Shown here piece by piece: positions 50,412-58,804 of a stretch of DNA of 64,000 bases; position 1 is the first letter of the stretch; every line of letters begins with the position of its first letter. The position numbers and the translations under genes were made by a program. Under the pieces are notes generated by a model that did no database searches, had not been told where the DNA came from, and saw nothing but the letters and a program-made list of their open reading frames with translations. Source of the stretch: Streptomyces sennicomposti (GTDB lineage: Bacteria; Actinomycetota; Actinomycetes; Streptomycetales; Streptomycetaceae); contig NZ_JAIOAB010000007.1 in the NCBI RefSeq assembly GCF_019890635.1, positions 62,001-126,000 on the forward strand, in the 5' to 3' direction.

Positions 50412-52205
50412 GTGGGCGCCATACCGGTGACGGCCGACGGCGAGCGAGGGGCCGGCCACGGGACGACGGAGAGCCTCGGCCGGGCGCCGCGCCTCGCGGG
50501 AGTGCGCGACGCGGCGTGGGGCGTGATGGCGCTGGCCGTGGTGGTCGGCGCCGGGGCGGGCGCGGGCTCGATCGTCTTCCGCTGGTGCATCCAGACCTTC
50601 ACCCGCCTGCTCTCCGGCCATGCCGACTACTCCGCCTCCCCGGGCGCGGCCCATCCGCACCTGCCCTGGCTGGGGCCGTACTTCGTCGTCCTCGCCCCGG
50701 CGGTGGGCGGCCTGCTGTACGGGCCGCTGGTCAACCGGTTCGCCAAGGAGGCGCGCGGGCACGGCGTGCCCGAGGTGATGCTCGCGGTGGCGCAGCGCGG
50801 CGGCCGGATCAGCCCGAAGGTGGCCGTGGTCAAGACGCTCGCCTCGGCCCTGACCATCGGCTCCGGCGGCTCGGTGGGCCGCGAGGGCCCCATCGTGCAG
50901 ATCGGCTCGGCGCTCGGGTCCACGCTCGGCCGCGTGACGCGGGCCGCCGAGGGCCGTACGAAGCTCCTGGTGGCGTGCGGCGCGGCGGGCGGCATCGCGG
51001 CCACCTTCAACGCGCCGCTGGCCGGCGTCTTCTTCGCCATGGAGCTGATCCTGGGCGTGTTCTCGGCGGAGGCGTTCGGCGCGGCGGTGCTGGCCAGCGT
51101 CACCGCGAGCGTCATCGGGCGGGCCGCCTTCGGTGACGCGGCCTTCCTGGAGCTGCCCGACTTCCATGTCGCCCACCTCACGCAGTACGCCCTGTTCGCC
51201 CTGCTCGGCGTGGTGGCCGCCGTGGTGGGGACGGGCTTCGCGCGTTTCCTGTACCTCGTCGAGGACGCCTGCGACTGGCTCTGGCGCGGTCCGGAGTGGC
51301 TGCGCCCGGCGGTCGGCGGGCTGGCGCTCGGCCTGGTCCTGCTCGCGCTGCCCGAGATGTACGGCGTCGGCTACCCGGTCCTGGAGAAGGCGACCGAGGG
51401 CGGTTACGCGATCGGCTTCCTGCTCCTGCTGCTGGCCGGCAAGATGCTCGCCACCAGCCTGACCATCGGCATCGGCGGTTCGGGCGGCGTCTTCGCGCCC
51501 AGCCTGTTCATCGGCGCGATGCTCGGCTCGGCCTACGGCATCGGCGTCCACCAGCTGCTGCCCGGCTCGGCCGGCGCCGTGGGCGCCTACGCCCTGGTCG
51601 GCATGGGCGCGGTGTTCGCGGGCGCGGCCCGCGCGCCCATCACGGCGGTGGTCATCCTCTTCGAACTCACCGGCGAGTACTCGATCATCCTGCCGCTGAT
51701 GCTGGCCATCGTGCTGGCCACCGCCACCGGCCGGCTGCTGTCCCGCGACACCATCTACACGCTCAAGCTGCGCCGTCGCGGCATCGACCTCGACGGGCCC
51801 GCGCCCGGAGCGCGGATCGGCGCGCAGCACGTCGGCGGCGTCATGGAGCCGCTGCCCTCGCCGCTGCCCGCGACCACACCCCTGACCGACGCGGCCGAGC
51901 TGCTGAGCCGGTCGGGCCACGGCGCGCTCCCGGTCGTCGACGGCGGCGGGGGCTACGTCGGTGTCGTCACCGCCCAGGCGGTGGCCGAGGCGCTGGCGGA
52001 ACAGCCCGACGCCGCCCCGGCGACGATCGGGCCGCTGGCCGCGCCGCCCGCGCCCGTCACCGTCGGCCAGCCCCTCGCCCAGGCCCTGCAGACGCTGCTG
52101 ACGGCGGCCGGCACCGGGGTCCCGGTCCTGGACGACCGGCACGGCGAACCGGTCGGCTGGCTCAGCCACCAGAGCGCCCTGCGCGCGGTGCACACGAGCG
52201 CCTGA
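50412..52205 (+). CDS. CLC chloride channel/antiporter with CBS domains
   Basis: 597 residues from GTG 50412; AAGGGG five bases upstream. CLC selectivity motifs are present: GSGGSVGREGPIVQIG and GGSGGVFAPSLFIGAMLGSAYG, with about ten membrane helices. The external-gate Glu is in GREGP. A CBS pair occupies the last ~130 residues (VGGVMEPLPSPLPATTPL...AELLSRSGHGALPVVD as separate segments). It exchanges chloride for protons or conducts chloride, perhaps in acid or osmotic stress. Confidence 0.92.
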   Translation: MGAIPVTADGERGAGHGTTESLGRAPRLAGVRDAAWGVMALAVVVGAGAGAGSIVFRWCIQTFTRLLSGHADYSASPGAAHPHLPWLGPYFVVLAPAVGGLLYGPLVNRFAKEARGHGVPEVMLAVAQRGGRISPKVAVVKTLASALTIGSGGSVGREGPIVQIGSALGSTLGRVTRAAEGRTKLLVACGAAGGIAATFNAPLAGVFFAMELILGVFSAEAFGAAVLASVTASVIGRAAFGDAAFLELPDFHVAHLTQYALFALLGVVAAVVGTGFARFLYLVEDACDWLWRGPEWLRPAVGGLALGLVLLALPEMYGVGYPVLEKATEGGYAIGFLLLLLAGKMLATSLTIGIGGSGGVFAPSLFIGAMLGSAYGIGVHQLLPGSAGAVGAYALVGMGAVFAGAARAPITAVVILFELTGEYSIILPLMLAIVLATATGRLLSRDTIYTLKLRRRGIDLDGPAPGARIGAQHVGGVMEPLPSPLPATTPLTDAAELLSRSGHGALPVVDGGGGYVGVVTAQAVAEALAEQPDAAPATIGPLAAPPAPVTVGQPLAQALQTLLTAAGTGVPVLDDRHGEPVGWLSHQSALRAVHTSA

Positions 52206-52332
52206 TCGCGGCGCGGCAGCGCGTCGTCGGCGTCGTCGCGCGCGGCAGCGTTCCGGCCCTGAGGGTCCCGGGGGTCCGCGCGGGTCGGACACCGCCCGCG
52301 CGGTCGCCTCTCCCGGCGGAGCCGGGCCGGGC

Positions 52333-52395
52333 GGTCAGGCGTCGGGCGGTCAGGCGTCAGGCGTCAGGCGTCGGGCGTCGGCCGGTCAGGCGTCG
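52333..52395. repeat. GTCAGGCGTCGGGC-type short repeats
   Basis: Irregular 7-14-bp repeats of GTCAGGC and GTCGGGC that contain the stop codon of the MarR gene. Confidence 0.7.
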
Positions 52396-52913
52396 GGCAT
52401 GGCCGGGGAGTCGTCCCAGCCGAGCGGGAACACCTCCGCCCCGTCCGGTGCGGGCGGCTCCCCGCCCGCCCTGTTGAACGCGGCCAGGGCCTCGATGAGG
52501 GCCAGCCGCTGCGTCGAGCTGAGCCGTTCCACGATCGCGGCGATCTCCGCGCGGCGGCGGCCCGTGACCGCCTCGACCGTGCGCCGCCCCTCCTCCGTCA
52601 GCCGCAGCAGGGTCTCCCGGCGGTTGCCCGGATTGGGCTGGCGGTCGGCGAGCCCGGCCGCGATCAGCCGGTCCACCATGCGCATGGCCGTGGACGGCGC
52701 GACCTGCAGCAGGTCGGCGAGCGCGACCAGCTTGGTGGCGCCCCGGGTGGACAGGACGACCAGCATCCGGAACTGCGGCAGGGTCACCCGGTCCTCGACC
52801 TCGGCGAGGGAGCGGGCGGAGACCGCCACCAGCAGCCGGGAGGCGGTCAGCACCGCCCGGGTCACCGCATCGACGTCCTCCATCGTCCCCGCGGGGATCT
52901 CATGCTCCGGCAT
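52386..52913 (-). CDS. MarR-family regulator
   Basis: 175 residues; AAGGAG just before ATG 52913. Winged helix: LVALADLLQVAPSTAMRMVDRLIAAGLADRQPNPGNRRETLLRLTEEG in consecutive segments, with the dimerisation helices on both sides (LTLPQFRMLVVLS-like and IVERLSSTQRLALIEALAAF). Convergent with the CLC gene. The palindrome at 50378 is the best operator in the neighbourhood, but it is 2.5 kb from this gene. Confidence 0.88.
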   Translation of the reverse strand: MPEHEIPAGTMEDVDAVTRAVLTASRLLVAVSARSLAEVEDRVTLPQFRMLVVLSTRGATKLVALADLLQVAPSTAMRMVDRLIAAGLADRQPNPGNRRETLLRLTEEGRRTVEAVTGRRRAEIAAIVERLSSTQRLALIEALAAFNRAGGEPPAPDGAEVFPLGWDDSPAMPDA

Positions 52914-52974
52914 GTCTCCTTTCTACCGTGCCGCGCCCGCCGCCCCCACACGTGGGCGTCCGGTCGTCTCACAC

Positions 52975-53340
52975 CTTCCACGACCCGCCGAACTCGCCGA
53001 AGCCGCCCGCCTCCACCTCCGCGAGAAATTCCTGCGTGCCGAAGTCGCCATCTCCGGGGCCGACTTCATGGTCGCCGAGACTGGCGCCCTCGTCGTCGTC
53101 GAGTCCGAGGGCAACGGACGCATGTGCCTCACCCTCCCCGACACCCTCATCTCCGTCGCCGGCATCGAGAAGATCCTCCGCGGCGCCTGCTACGACGTCT
53201 GCCCCGTCGCCATCGACATCCCCGAAGTTCTCGTCCACCTGCGCCAACGCGTGGCGATCCAGGGAGGCAAGGGACATCGGCCGGCGAAGGCCGCGATCAC
53301 GGCGGCGAGTTGGGTGCTCGACCGTCCGGCCGTCCCGGCC
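52975..53340 (+). pseudogene. lutB: Remnant of lactate utilisation protein LutB
   Basis: The frame reads LAEAARLHLREKFLRAEVA, VAETGALVVVESEGNGRMC, TLPDTLISVAGIEKI and then jumps directly to GACYDVCPVAIDIPEVLVHLR and KAAITAASWVLD. In intact LutB these blocks are separated by a large region holding the first iron-sulfur cluster motif. The N-terminus is also gone, and there is no start or ribosome binding site. So both a 5' truncation and an in-frame internal deletion have occurred, joined near 53175-53180. Confidence 0.75.
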
Positions 53341-53344
53341 GCCG

Positions 53345-53535
53345 ATGAGCGCGCGGCAACTCGACTCCACGGACACGGTGGTGACGGGCTGCGCCGTGGA
53401 TGTCGCGGAGACCGGGACCATCGTGCTCGACGGAGGATGGGGGCAGGGGCGGCGGGCGCTCACCCTGGCGCCCGATCTCCATGTCGTCGTGGTGCGGGCG
53501 CCGGACCAGGTCGTCGCCTCCGTGCCGACCGCTGC
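53345..53535 (+). pseudogene. lutC: Remnant of lactate utilisation protein LutC
   Basis: Directly after the LutB remnant, in another frame: STDTVVTGCAVDVAETGTIV, LDGGWGQGRRALTLAPDLHV and VVVRAPDQVVASVP, the middle of the LUD domain of LutC. The N-terminal half and the last ~30 residues are missing. With the LutB remnant this marks a lost L-lactate oxidation operon. Confidence 0.75.
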
Positions 53536-53549
53536 CAGTCCTCGACCCG

Positions 53550-53721
53550 CTACAGATTCAGCGAGAGATCCAGTGAGAGATCCAGCGAGATATAAATAGA
53601 TCTATCAGACAAATTAGAGCGTACGAGTGTTTACCTGGTTAAAAGCTGTGAACGATGTCTAACTTTCTCCCTGTCAGTTTCCAGCCTGAAATGGGCTGCA
53701 ATGACCCGACAGGGAGAGATA
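53550..53721 (+). promoter_or_regulatory. AT-rich upstream region of the small secreted protein
   Basis: A 12-bp direct repeat (GAGAGATCCAGT/C, ~53557-53590) is followed by an unusually AT-rich stretch with TATAAATAGATCTATC (AGATCT palindrome). Possible promoter elements are present but cannot be paired with confidence; a special sigma factor is possible. Confidence 0.4.
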
Positions 53722-54048
53722 ATGCGCAAGTTCCAGAAGGCCGCTGTCGTCGTGGCCCTCCTCGGCAGCGTCGGCTTCATCGGTGCCGGTGCGGCCCAGG
53801 CCCACGGCGGTGACGGCGGGCGGAAGGCTGACACCCGGCAGAGCCAGGAGCGCGACGGCGGCGGCAGCGGCGGCGGCGCGCTGATCGACAGCCACCAGAG
53901 CCAGACCTGCACCGGTCAGTTCGACGCCCAGCAGGGCCTCGTCGACGTCCAGGACCTGGGTGTCGCCGCCAACGCCATCGTCGGCATCGGCAACCCGGTC
54001 GGCAAGACCACCTCGGTGGCCTGCCCCTCGGCCCTCACCTTCGGCTGA
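53722..54048 (+). CDS. Small secreted protein with Gly/Asp-rich middle
   Basis: 108 residues, GGGAG five bases before ATG 53722. Signal peptide MRKFQKAAVVVALLGSVGF... ending AQAHG. The mature protein is Gly/Ser/Asp-rich, then has SHQSQTCTGQFDAQQGLVDVQ and a hydrophobic VAANAIVGIGNPVG stretch before the last Cys. Two Cys could form one disulfide. It resembles abundant small exported Streptomyces proteins of unknown function; it lacks the repeated chaplin domain. Confidence 0.75.
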   Translation: MRKFQKAAVVVALLGSVGFIGAGAAQAHGGDGGRKADTRQSQERDGGGSGGGALIDSHQSQTCTGQFDAQQGLVDVQDLGVAANAIVGIGNPVGKTTSVACPSALTFG

Positions 54049-54061
54049 CGGACGCCGTAGC

Positions 54062-54090
54062 GGCAGGCCAGGGCCACGCCCTGGCCTGCC
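54062..54090. terminator. Perfect hairpin terminator
   Basis: GGCAGGCCAGGGC and GCCCTGGCCTGCC, 13-bp perfect arms with a CAC loop, between the convergent secreted-protein and VOC genes. Confidence 0.88.
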
Positions 54091-54096
54091 ACCGCC

Positions 54097-54504
54097 TCAC
54101 GACGAGGCGGTCGGCGCCTGCTCGTGGCTCCCGTAGGGCCGCGTGATGATCTCCATGCCGTGTCCGGCCGGATCCATGAAGTACACGCCGCGCCCGCCGT
54201 GGTGGTGGTTGATCTCGCCGGGCTGCTTCAGGTGCGGATCGGCGTAGTACGCGATCCCGGCCTCCCGGATGCGCGCGAAGGCCGCGTCGAACTCCTCGTC
54301 GGAGACGAGGAAGGCGTAGTGCTGCATGACGATCGACTCCGCCGGGACGGCGGCGAAGTCCAGGGTGACCCTGTTGGCGGTCGCCACCGGAAGGAACGGG
54401 CCCCATTCGGTCCCGACCTCGAGCCCCAGGACGTGGGCCAGGAACTCGGCCGACTCCCGCTTGTCCCGGGCATGGACGATGGTGTGATTCAACTCGACTG
54501 ACAT
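54097..54504 (-). CDS. VOC family (glyoxalase/dioxygenase-like) protein
   Basis: 135 residues from ATG 54504, GGAGG eleven bases upstream. One VOC module: ELNHTIVHARDKRESAEFLAHVLGL, a central QHYAFLVSDEEFDAAFARI and the C-terminal GRGVYFMDPAGHGMEIITRPYG. His in NHTIV and QHYAF plus Glu in GMEII form a plausible metal triad, so a dioxygenase or lyase reaction is possible. Substrate unknown. Confidence 0.85.
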   Translation of the reverse strand: MSVELNHTIVHARDKRESAEFLAHVLGLEVGTEWGPFLPVATANRVTLDFAAVPAESIVMQHYAFLVSDEEFDAAFARIREAGIAYYADPHLKQPGEINHHHGGRGVYFMDPAGHGMEIITRPYGSHEQAPTASS

Positions 54505-54684
54505 CTGTGGAATGCCTCCGCAAGGCAATCTCACGGGCACCTCCATGCCTCACCCGGCCGGTGACCGACACGCGATGCCGTGCCCTGATCCTAGGCACCC
54601 CCGCCCGCAGCGTCGAGCCCCGCACCCGGCACCGCCTCCGACTCCGCCGACCCCGTTACCGTCCGGCCCGGGCGACCGGTCGGG

Positions 54685-54912
54685 TCAGCTCGTGAACGAG
54701 TCGTCCTCCGGGCGTGCCCCGGGCAGGTGGTGGCGGGCGGCGATCAGGGCCGCGTCCACGTCCTGGGTGCCGGTCGACACGCACAGGGTGTAGGCCACGT
54801 CCTGCATCCGCTGGCGTACCCGATCGCTCTCCGCGTCGGCCGCGTGCAGGGCCGCCAGAGCCTCGTACTGCTCGATGAGATCCCGCAGCACCGCGGGGTG
54901 GGCCAGCAGCAT
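54685..54912 (-). CDS. DUF5133 protein
   Basis: 75 residues; AAGGAG seven bases before ATG 54912. MLLAHPAVLRDLIEQYEAL... and CVSTGTQDVDAALIAARHHL match the actinobacterial DUF5133 family, small helical proteins of unknown function often found beside stress or regulatory genes. Confidence 0.8.
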   Translation of the reverse strand: MLLAHPAVLRDLIEQYEALAALHAADAESDRVRQRMQDVAYTLCVSTGTQDVDAALIAARHHLPGARPEDDSFTS

Positions 54913-55090
54913 CGGAGCACTCCTTCCACTCCGCCGCACGTCGCCGGGCGGGCCGTGCGCTCCTCCCCCGATTCTCCGCCCGCCCCGTCCCACCCGCCAC
55001 GTGACCGGACGGTCGGGGGCCGGGGAGAGGACAGGTCCGGCCTGCCGTCTGCGGCCTGCGGGAGTGCGGCCCCGGTCCTAGTCTGGAGGT

Positions 55091-55327
55091 ATGGACGAGG
55101 ACAGACACGTCTGCCCGGTCTGCGGGCAGACGCTGGGCACGGTCGTCCGGCGGCACAAGACCCTGGGCGTATGGGTGCCCGTGCGACGACCCGGCCCGTG
55201 CCGCAACCCAGACTGCGGGTCTCCCGCTCAGCCTCCTCCCACCCGGTCCTCTCCCGCCCGGCCCTCGCCCGCTCAGCCCTCCCGCGAGCAGCCGGACGAG
55301 CCGCAGGAGCCGCGCCCGGAGGAGTAG
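55091..55327 (+). CDS. Small zinc-ribbon protein with Pro-rich tail
   Basis: 78 residues. CPVCGQTLG and, ~30 residues on, PCRNPDC form a four-Cys zinc ribbon; the second half is PSP/PAQ-rich and disordered. GGAGGT nearly touches the ATG, so the start is somewhat unsure. Function unknown. Confidence 0.6.
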   Translation: MDEDRHVCPVCGQTLGTVVRRHKTLGVWVPVRRPGPCRNPDCGSPAQPPPTRSSPARPSPAQPSREQPDEPQEPRPEE

Positions 55328-55340
55328 GGCCCGTCCGCGC

Positions 55341-56618
55341 TCAGAGCCGGCTGTATGTGTCGATGTCCTCCTCGAACTCCTCGATCGCCCGGGCCGTGAG
55401 CGTGGGCCGGGTGTCGGCGATGGCCGTCATGAAGTCCTCGGTGGTGGCCGGTCCGCCGCGCCGCTCGGCGACCTCGCGTTCGAAGGCCGCCTGGGCGCCC
55501 TTGCGGGCCGCGAACTCGATGTCGGCCGGGGTGAACAGCTCGCTGGCGCCGACCAGTCGGGCGAGGTCCACCGAGCCGGTGCCGGCCCTGAGGTAGCGGG
55601 TCCAGATCGCCGCGCGGGCGGTGGGGTCGGGCGGGCCGATGGGGATGACGTAGTCGAACCGGCCCGGGCGCAGGAAGGCCGCGTCCAGGGAGCGTACGGA
55701 GTTGGTGGCGCAGGCCAGCAGGCACGCGTCGTGCTCGCGGAAGACCGGGATGAGCTTGAGCAGTTCGTTGGTCACCCCGTGCCCGGGATCGACCGCCTTC
55801 CCGGACCGCGCCCCGGCGATCTCCTCGACCTCGTCGATGAAGAGCACGACCGAGTCGAGCACCGCCAGGTCGGCGAACGCCTCCCGCAGGGCGGCGGCGA
55901 GGCCCTCGCTGGTGTCGGCCGCGAGCCGGGAGGGGAACAGCTCCACGAACGGCCAGCCGAGCCGCGAGGCCACCGCCTTGGCGAAGCTGGTCTTGCCCGT
56001 GCCCGGCGGCCCGAACAGGATGACCGCCTTGGGCGGCACGACGCCGTAGCGGTCGGCGAGCGCCGGCTCGGTCAGCGGGAGCACCACACGGCGTTCGATG
56101 ACCTGCTTCTCCTGCTCCATCCCGGCCAGGGCGTCCCAGAGGCCCTCGGGCAGGAGCCGGCCGCCGAGCGCGGCGAGGACGTCGGCGTTGGCGGTGCCCA
56201 GCGGTTCGAGTTTCTCGTAGTAGGTGAGGTCGTCGCGGGACCGGTAGCCGGAGTTCTCCAGCGCCTTCGTACCGGCGGCGTGCGCCGGGAGCAGCGCGCT
56301 GATGTGGCGGACCCCGAGCGCCCGCAGCCGCCGCTCCAGCTCCGCGACGAGGGCGCTGCCGATCCCGCGCTCGCGCCAGCGGGCGGCGAGCGCCACCAGG
56401 AGGATCCAGCCCCGCCGGCCGGACGCCTGCGCGACGGCCATGCCCACCAACTCGTCGCCGACCAGCGCGACCACCGCCGTCTGGCCCGCCTTGGCCGCGG
56501 CCATCACCTCGGAGACGGGGAACACGCGGTCCTCGTCGGCGCGGCGGCTCTGGTCCCAGATCTGGATGGCCTGGTCGAGATCGTCTTCGTGATAGTCGCG
56601 CAGATGCCATGCGGGCAT
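55341..56618 (-). CDS. GNAT acetyltransferase fused to AAA+ ATPase
   Basis: 425 residues from ATG 56618. Residues 1-150 are a GNAT fold (HLRDYHEDDLDQAIQIWDQS; acetyl-CoA loop RWRERGIGSALV; ALENSGYRSRDDLTYYEKL). A complete AAA+ module follows: Walker A FGPPGTGKTSFAKAV, Walker B VVLFIDEVEE, sensor 1 ACATNSVRSLDAAFLRPGRFD and the small helical domain. The AAA+ part belongs to the SpoVK/FtsH-like group that remodels proteins. The fusion suggests an ATPase that delivers or unfolds a target for acetylation; this is inference. Confidence 0.85.
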   Translation of the reverse strand: MPAWHLRDYHEDDLDQAIQIWDQSRRADEDRVFPVSEVMAAAKAGQTAVVALVGDELVGMAVAQASGRRGWILLVALAARWRERGIGSALVAELERRLRALGVRHISALLPAHAAGTKALENSGYRSRDDLTYYEKLEPLGTANADVLAALGGRLLPEGLWDALAGMEQEKQVIERRVVLPLTEPALADRYGVVPPKAVILFGPPGTGKTSFAKAVASRLGWPFVELFPSRLAADTSEGLAAALREAFADLAVLDSVVLFIDEVEEIAGARSGKAVDPGHGVTNELLKLIPVFREHDACLLACATNSVRSLDAAFLRPGRFDYVIPIGPPDPTARAAIWTRYLRAGTGSVDLARLVGASELFTPADIEFAARKGAQAAFEREVAERRGGPATTEDFMTAIADTRPTLTARAIEEFEEDIDTYSRL

Positions 56619-56776
56619 CGTCACCACCACCTCACCTGGCACGGTGGTCCCATTGTCTCCCGCGAGCGCGCGGGACGACGAGCCCGGCGCCTCGGCCGCG
56701 GGCGGGGACACCCCGCGTGACCGCGCCCGAGGCACACTCCGGGCCGATCAGCGTCCTCGCGTCGGCCCCGCGCCGA

Positions 56777-58585
56777 TCAGTTGCCCCGCGCCGCCCCTCG
56801 CGCCTCCAGATCCCGGTCCAGTTCGTCGCGCCACTCCTCGCTGAGCCTGCGGTGCAGGATGGACGCGGCGGCGATCGGCAACGGCAGCTGAAGGAACCGG
56901 CGGAGCGTGTCGGCGGCGTCGGCGCGCAGTTGCCAGGCCTCGAAGTCCTCGCGGGTGACGGGGAGTTCGGGCGCGTCCCGGCCCCGCCGCCAGGACGGTT
57001 CCAGGGCCGGCCGGGCCGCCGTGGCCTCGGCGACGAGGGCGCGCATGCGCAGGTCCAGGGGGCCGTCCTCGACAAGCTCCGGTGTCTCGCCGCGGTCGAC
57101 GGCCGCGAGGACGAGCGTCGCCTCGGGGTGGGTGTCCAGACCCGTCTCCGCGGCGAGTCTGCGCAGTTGCGCGGCCAGGGCCGTACGCAGCCGGGGCTCC
57201 GGGGTGCGTTCGACCAGCGCGTCCAGGTCGAGATGGCGTATCTCCGAGACGGGACGGCGCGACCACTCGGGGATGTCCTCCAGGACCGGCAGGACCAGGC
57301 CGCTGCTCAGCGGCTCGTCGCGCACGCGGTCCGGGTCGAAGTCGATGCCGCAGGCGTCGCGCAGCCCGGCGAGGAGGTCGGTGTACGCGGCCGTGGAGCC
57401 CGGCCAGGGATCGACGCCGACCGTCTGCGCCCAGTCGCCGTCCGGGAGCCGTACGTAGTCCTCCCGGGGTGAGGACACCAGCCGGTCGTGGGCGCCGTCG
57501 GCGTATGGAGCGCCGTTCTCGTACACGGTGACGCGCGCCTCAGGGCCTCGCTTGGTCAGGGCCACGACCCGGGTGTCGCGGGCCAGCCTGCGCAGGACCT
57601 CCGGGCGGGTCAGCTGCTCGGTCCCGGCGCTCTGCGTCACGAAACCCCAGCCGCCGCAGCGGCCCGCGCGCACCAGGGGCCGGGCGGCCGCCCAAGGACT
57701 CGCCGCCGACCGCGCGGCTTCGGCGTGGGTGCGCGCACGGACGGTTTCCCTCCCCACCACGCCGACGCGCAGCAGGAGTTCGTCCGGGTGCACGCCCTCG
57801 GCGAAGACGACGTCCGGCTGGTGCGGTTGCGGTGCCCGGGACCGTACGAAGCCGATGGTGGCGTACGTCCCGTTCCCCGACGGCTCCGGCCGGGGCGCGG
57901 GCGGCGGTCCGGGTTCGGGTGTGCGCGCGGCGAGGTCGAGCAGGGAGGTGGGCCGTGCCTTGACGGCGCGCGTGGGCTCCTCCCAGATCAGCGCGCCGTC
58001 GACGGCGAGAGGGATCCGGCCGCCGATCGGCAGCCGCCGTTCCAGGGCGTCGGCGAACGCCGACAGCGCCGCCCGCAGCGAGGGCCACTCGCTGAACGAG
58101 GGGGCGTCCTCGTTGAAGTAGTCGCCCACGCGGCCGTAGTCGTCGCCCGCGCGGCAGGTGAGGAACAGGCCGTCCTGGGCGTCCCAGGCGACGCCATGGG
58201 TGATCAGCAGCCACTCGTGGCGCCAGTACGCGTTGAGTTCGTGGTCGTCCTCGTCGTCGTACGCGTCCTCGACGTCCTCGCCGACGTCCCGCAGGAACAG
58301 CGTGTTGTCCACGATGCCGGTGATCCCGGCGAACGGGCCGTTGAGCGCGAACACCGGTGCGCCCTCGCTCAGTTCGGTGCCGTCGTGGCAGCGGAGCGAG
58401 GCGACGAGGTCGGGGTGGAAGGTCAGTCCGAGCCGCTGCTCGGCGGCCGCTATCGCGCCCGGCGACGCGGGCGGCCGCAGCAGGGCCCGGCTCAGCGGCG
58501 CGTGCTCCGCGAGCCAGGCGTCGATGCGGGCCCAGGAGTCCTCTACGGTCGGCAGCGGCTCGGCCGCGGAAGTGGTCGACGTCAT
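56777..58585 (-). CDS. SMI1/KNR4-domain protein, large
   Basis: 602 residues from ATG 58585. The N-terminal ~190 residues are a SMI1/KNR4 (SUKH) fold: ARIDAWLAEHAPLSRALLRPP, AEQRLGLTFHPDLVASLRCHDG and the acidic LRDVGEDVEDAYDDEDD loop. The remainder has a region with TKRGPEARVTVYENG and a helical C-terminus, unassigned. SUKH proteins are often immunity proteins of polymorphic toxins, but this one is three times the usual size and has no toxin neighbour, so a regulatory or scaffold role is equally likely. Confidence 0.8.
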   Translation of the reverse strand: MTSTTSAAEPLPTVEDSWARIDAWLAEHAPLSRALLRPPASPGAIAAAEQRLGLTFHPDLVASLRCHDGTELSEGAPVFALNGPFAGITGIVDNTLFLRDVGEDVEDAYDDEDDHELNAYWRHEWLLITHGVAWDAQDGLFLTCRAGDDYGRVGDYFNEDAPSFSEWPSLRAALSAFADALERRLPIGGRIPLAVDGALIWEEPTRAVKARPTSLLDLAARTPEPGPPPAPRPEPSGNGTYATIGFVRSRAPQPHQPDVVFAEGVHPDELLLRVGVVGRETVRARTHAEAARSAASPWAAARPLVRAGRCGGWGFVTQSAGTEQLTRPEVLRRLARDTRVVALTKRGPEARVTVYENGAPYADGAHDRLVSSPREDYVRLPDGDWAQTVGVDPWPGSTAAYTDLLAGLRDACGIDFDPDRVRDEPLSSGLVLPVLEDIPEWSRRPVSEIRHLDLDALVERTPEPRLRTALAAQLRRLAAETGLDTHPEATLVLAAVDRGETPELVEDGPLDLRMRALVAEATAARPALEPSWRRGRDAPELPVTREDFEAWQLRADAADTLRRFLQLPLPIAAASILHRRLSEEWRDELDRDLEARGAARGN

Positions 58586-58689
58586 TGGATCACCTTAGGA
58601 GCGACCACTGACAGCGCCTCGGCGAGGAGGCCGGCCACGCCCCTGCCGCCCTGCCCGGCGGGGTGTTCCGCAATTTTCCGCGCCGCCCT

Positions 58690-58699
58690 CATGTACATG
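58690..58699. promoter_or_regulatory. CATGTACATG palindrome upstream of the glucosidase
   Basis: Perfect 10-bp palindrome 106 bp before the GH31 start; a TTTTAC...GAAAA semi-palindrome lies at about 58731-58747. Possible sugar-responsive (LacI/GntR-type) sites. Confidence 0.35.
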
Positions 58700-58804
58700 A
58701 CGGAGGCGGCGTGCTGTGATGCCTCTGCACGTTTTACAACGCTGAAAAGCGGGCGGGAGAAGCGGTTCCCGGCCGCCTGCCGGCCTGAGAAACGGAGCTG
58801 TCCA

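Noticed and set aside
53722..54048. Small secreted protein considered as a chaplin or rodlin
   Set aside because: It has a signal peptide and hydrophobic segment but not the ~40-residue chaplin domain with its GN...CGN pattern nor rodlin features.
57488..58804. N-terminal extension of the GH31 frame
   Set aside because: Runs antisense through the SMI1 gene; the real start at 58805 has a ribosome binding site and signal peptide.
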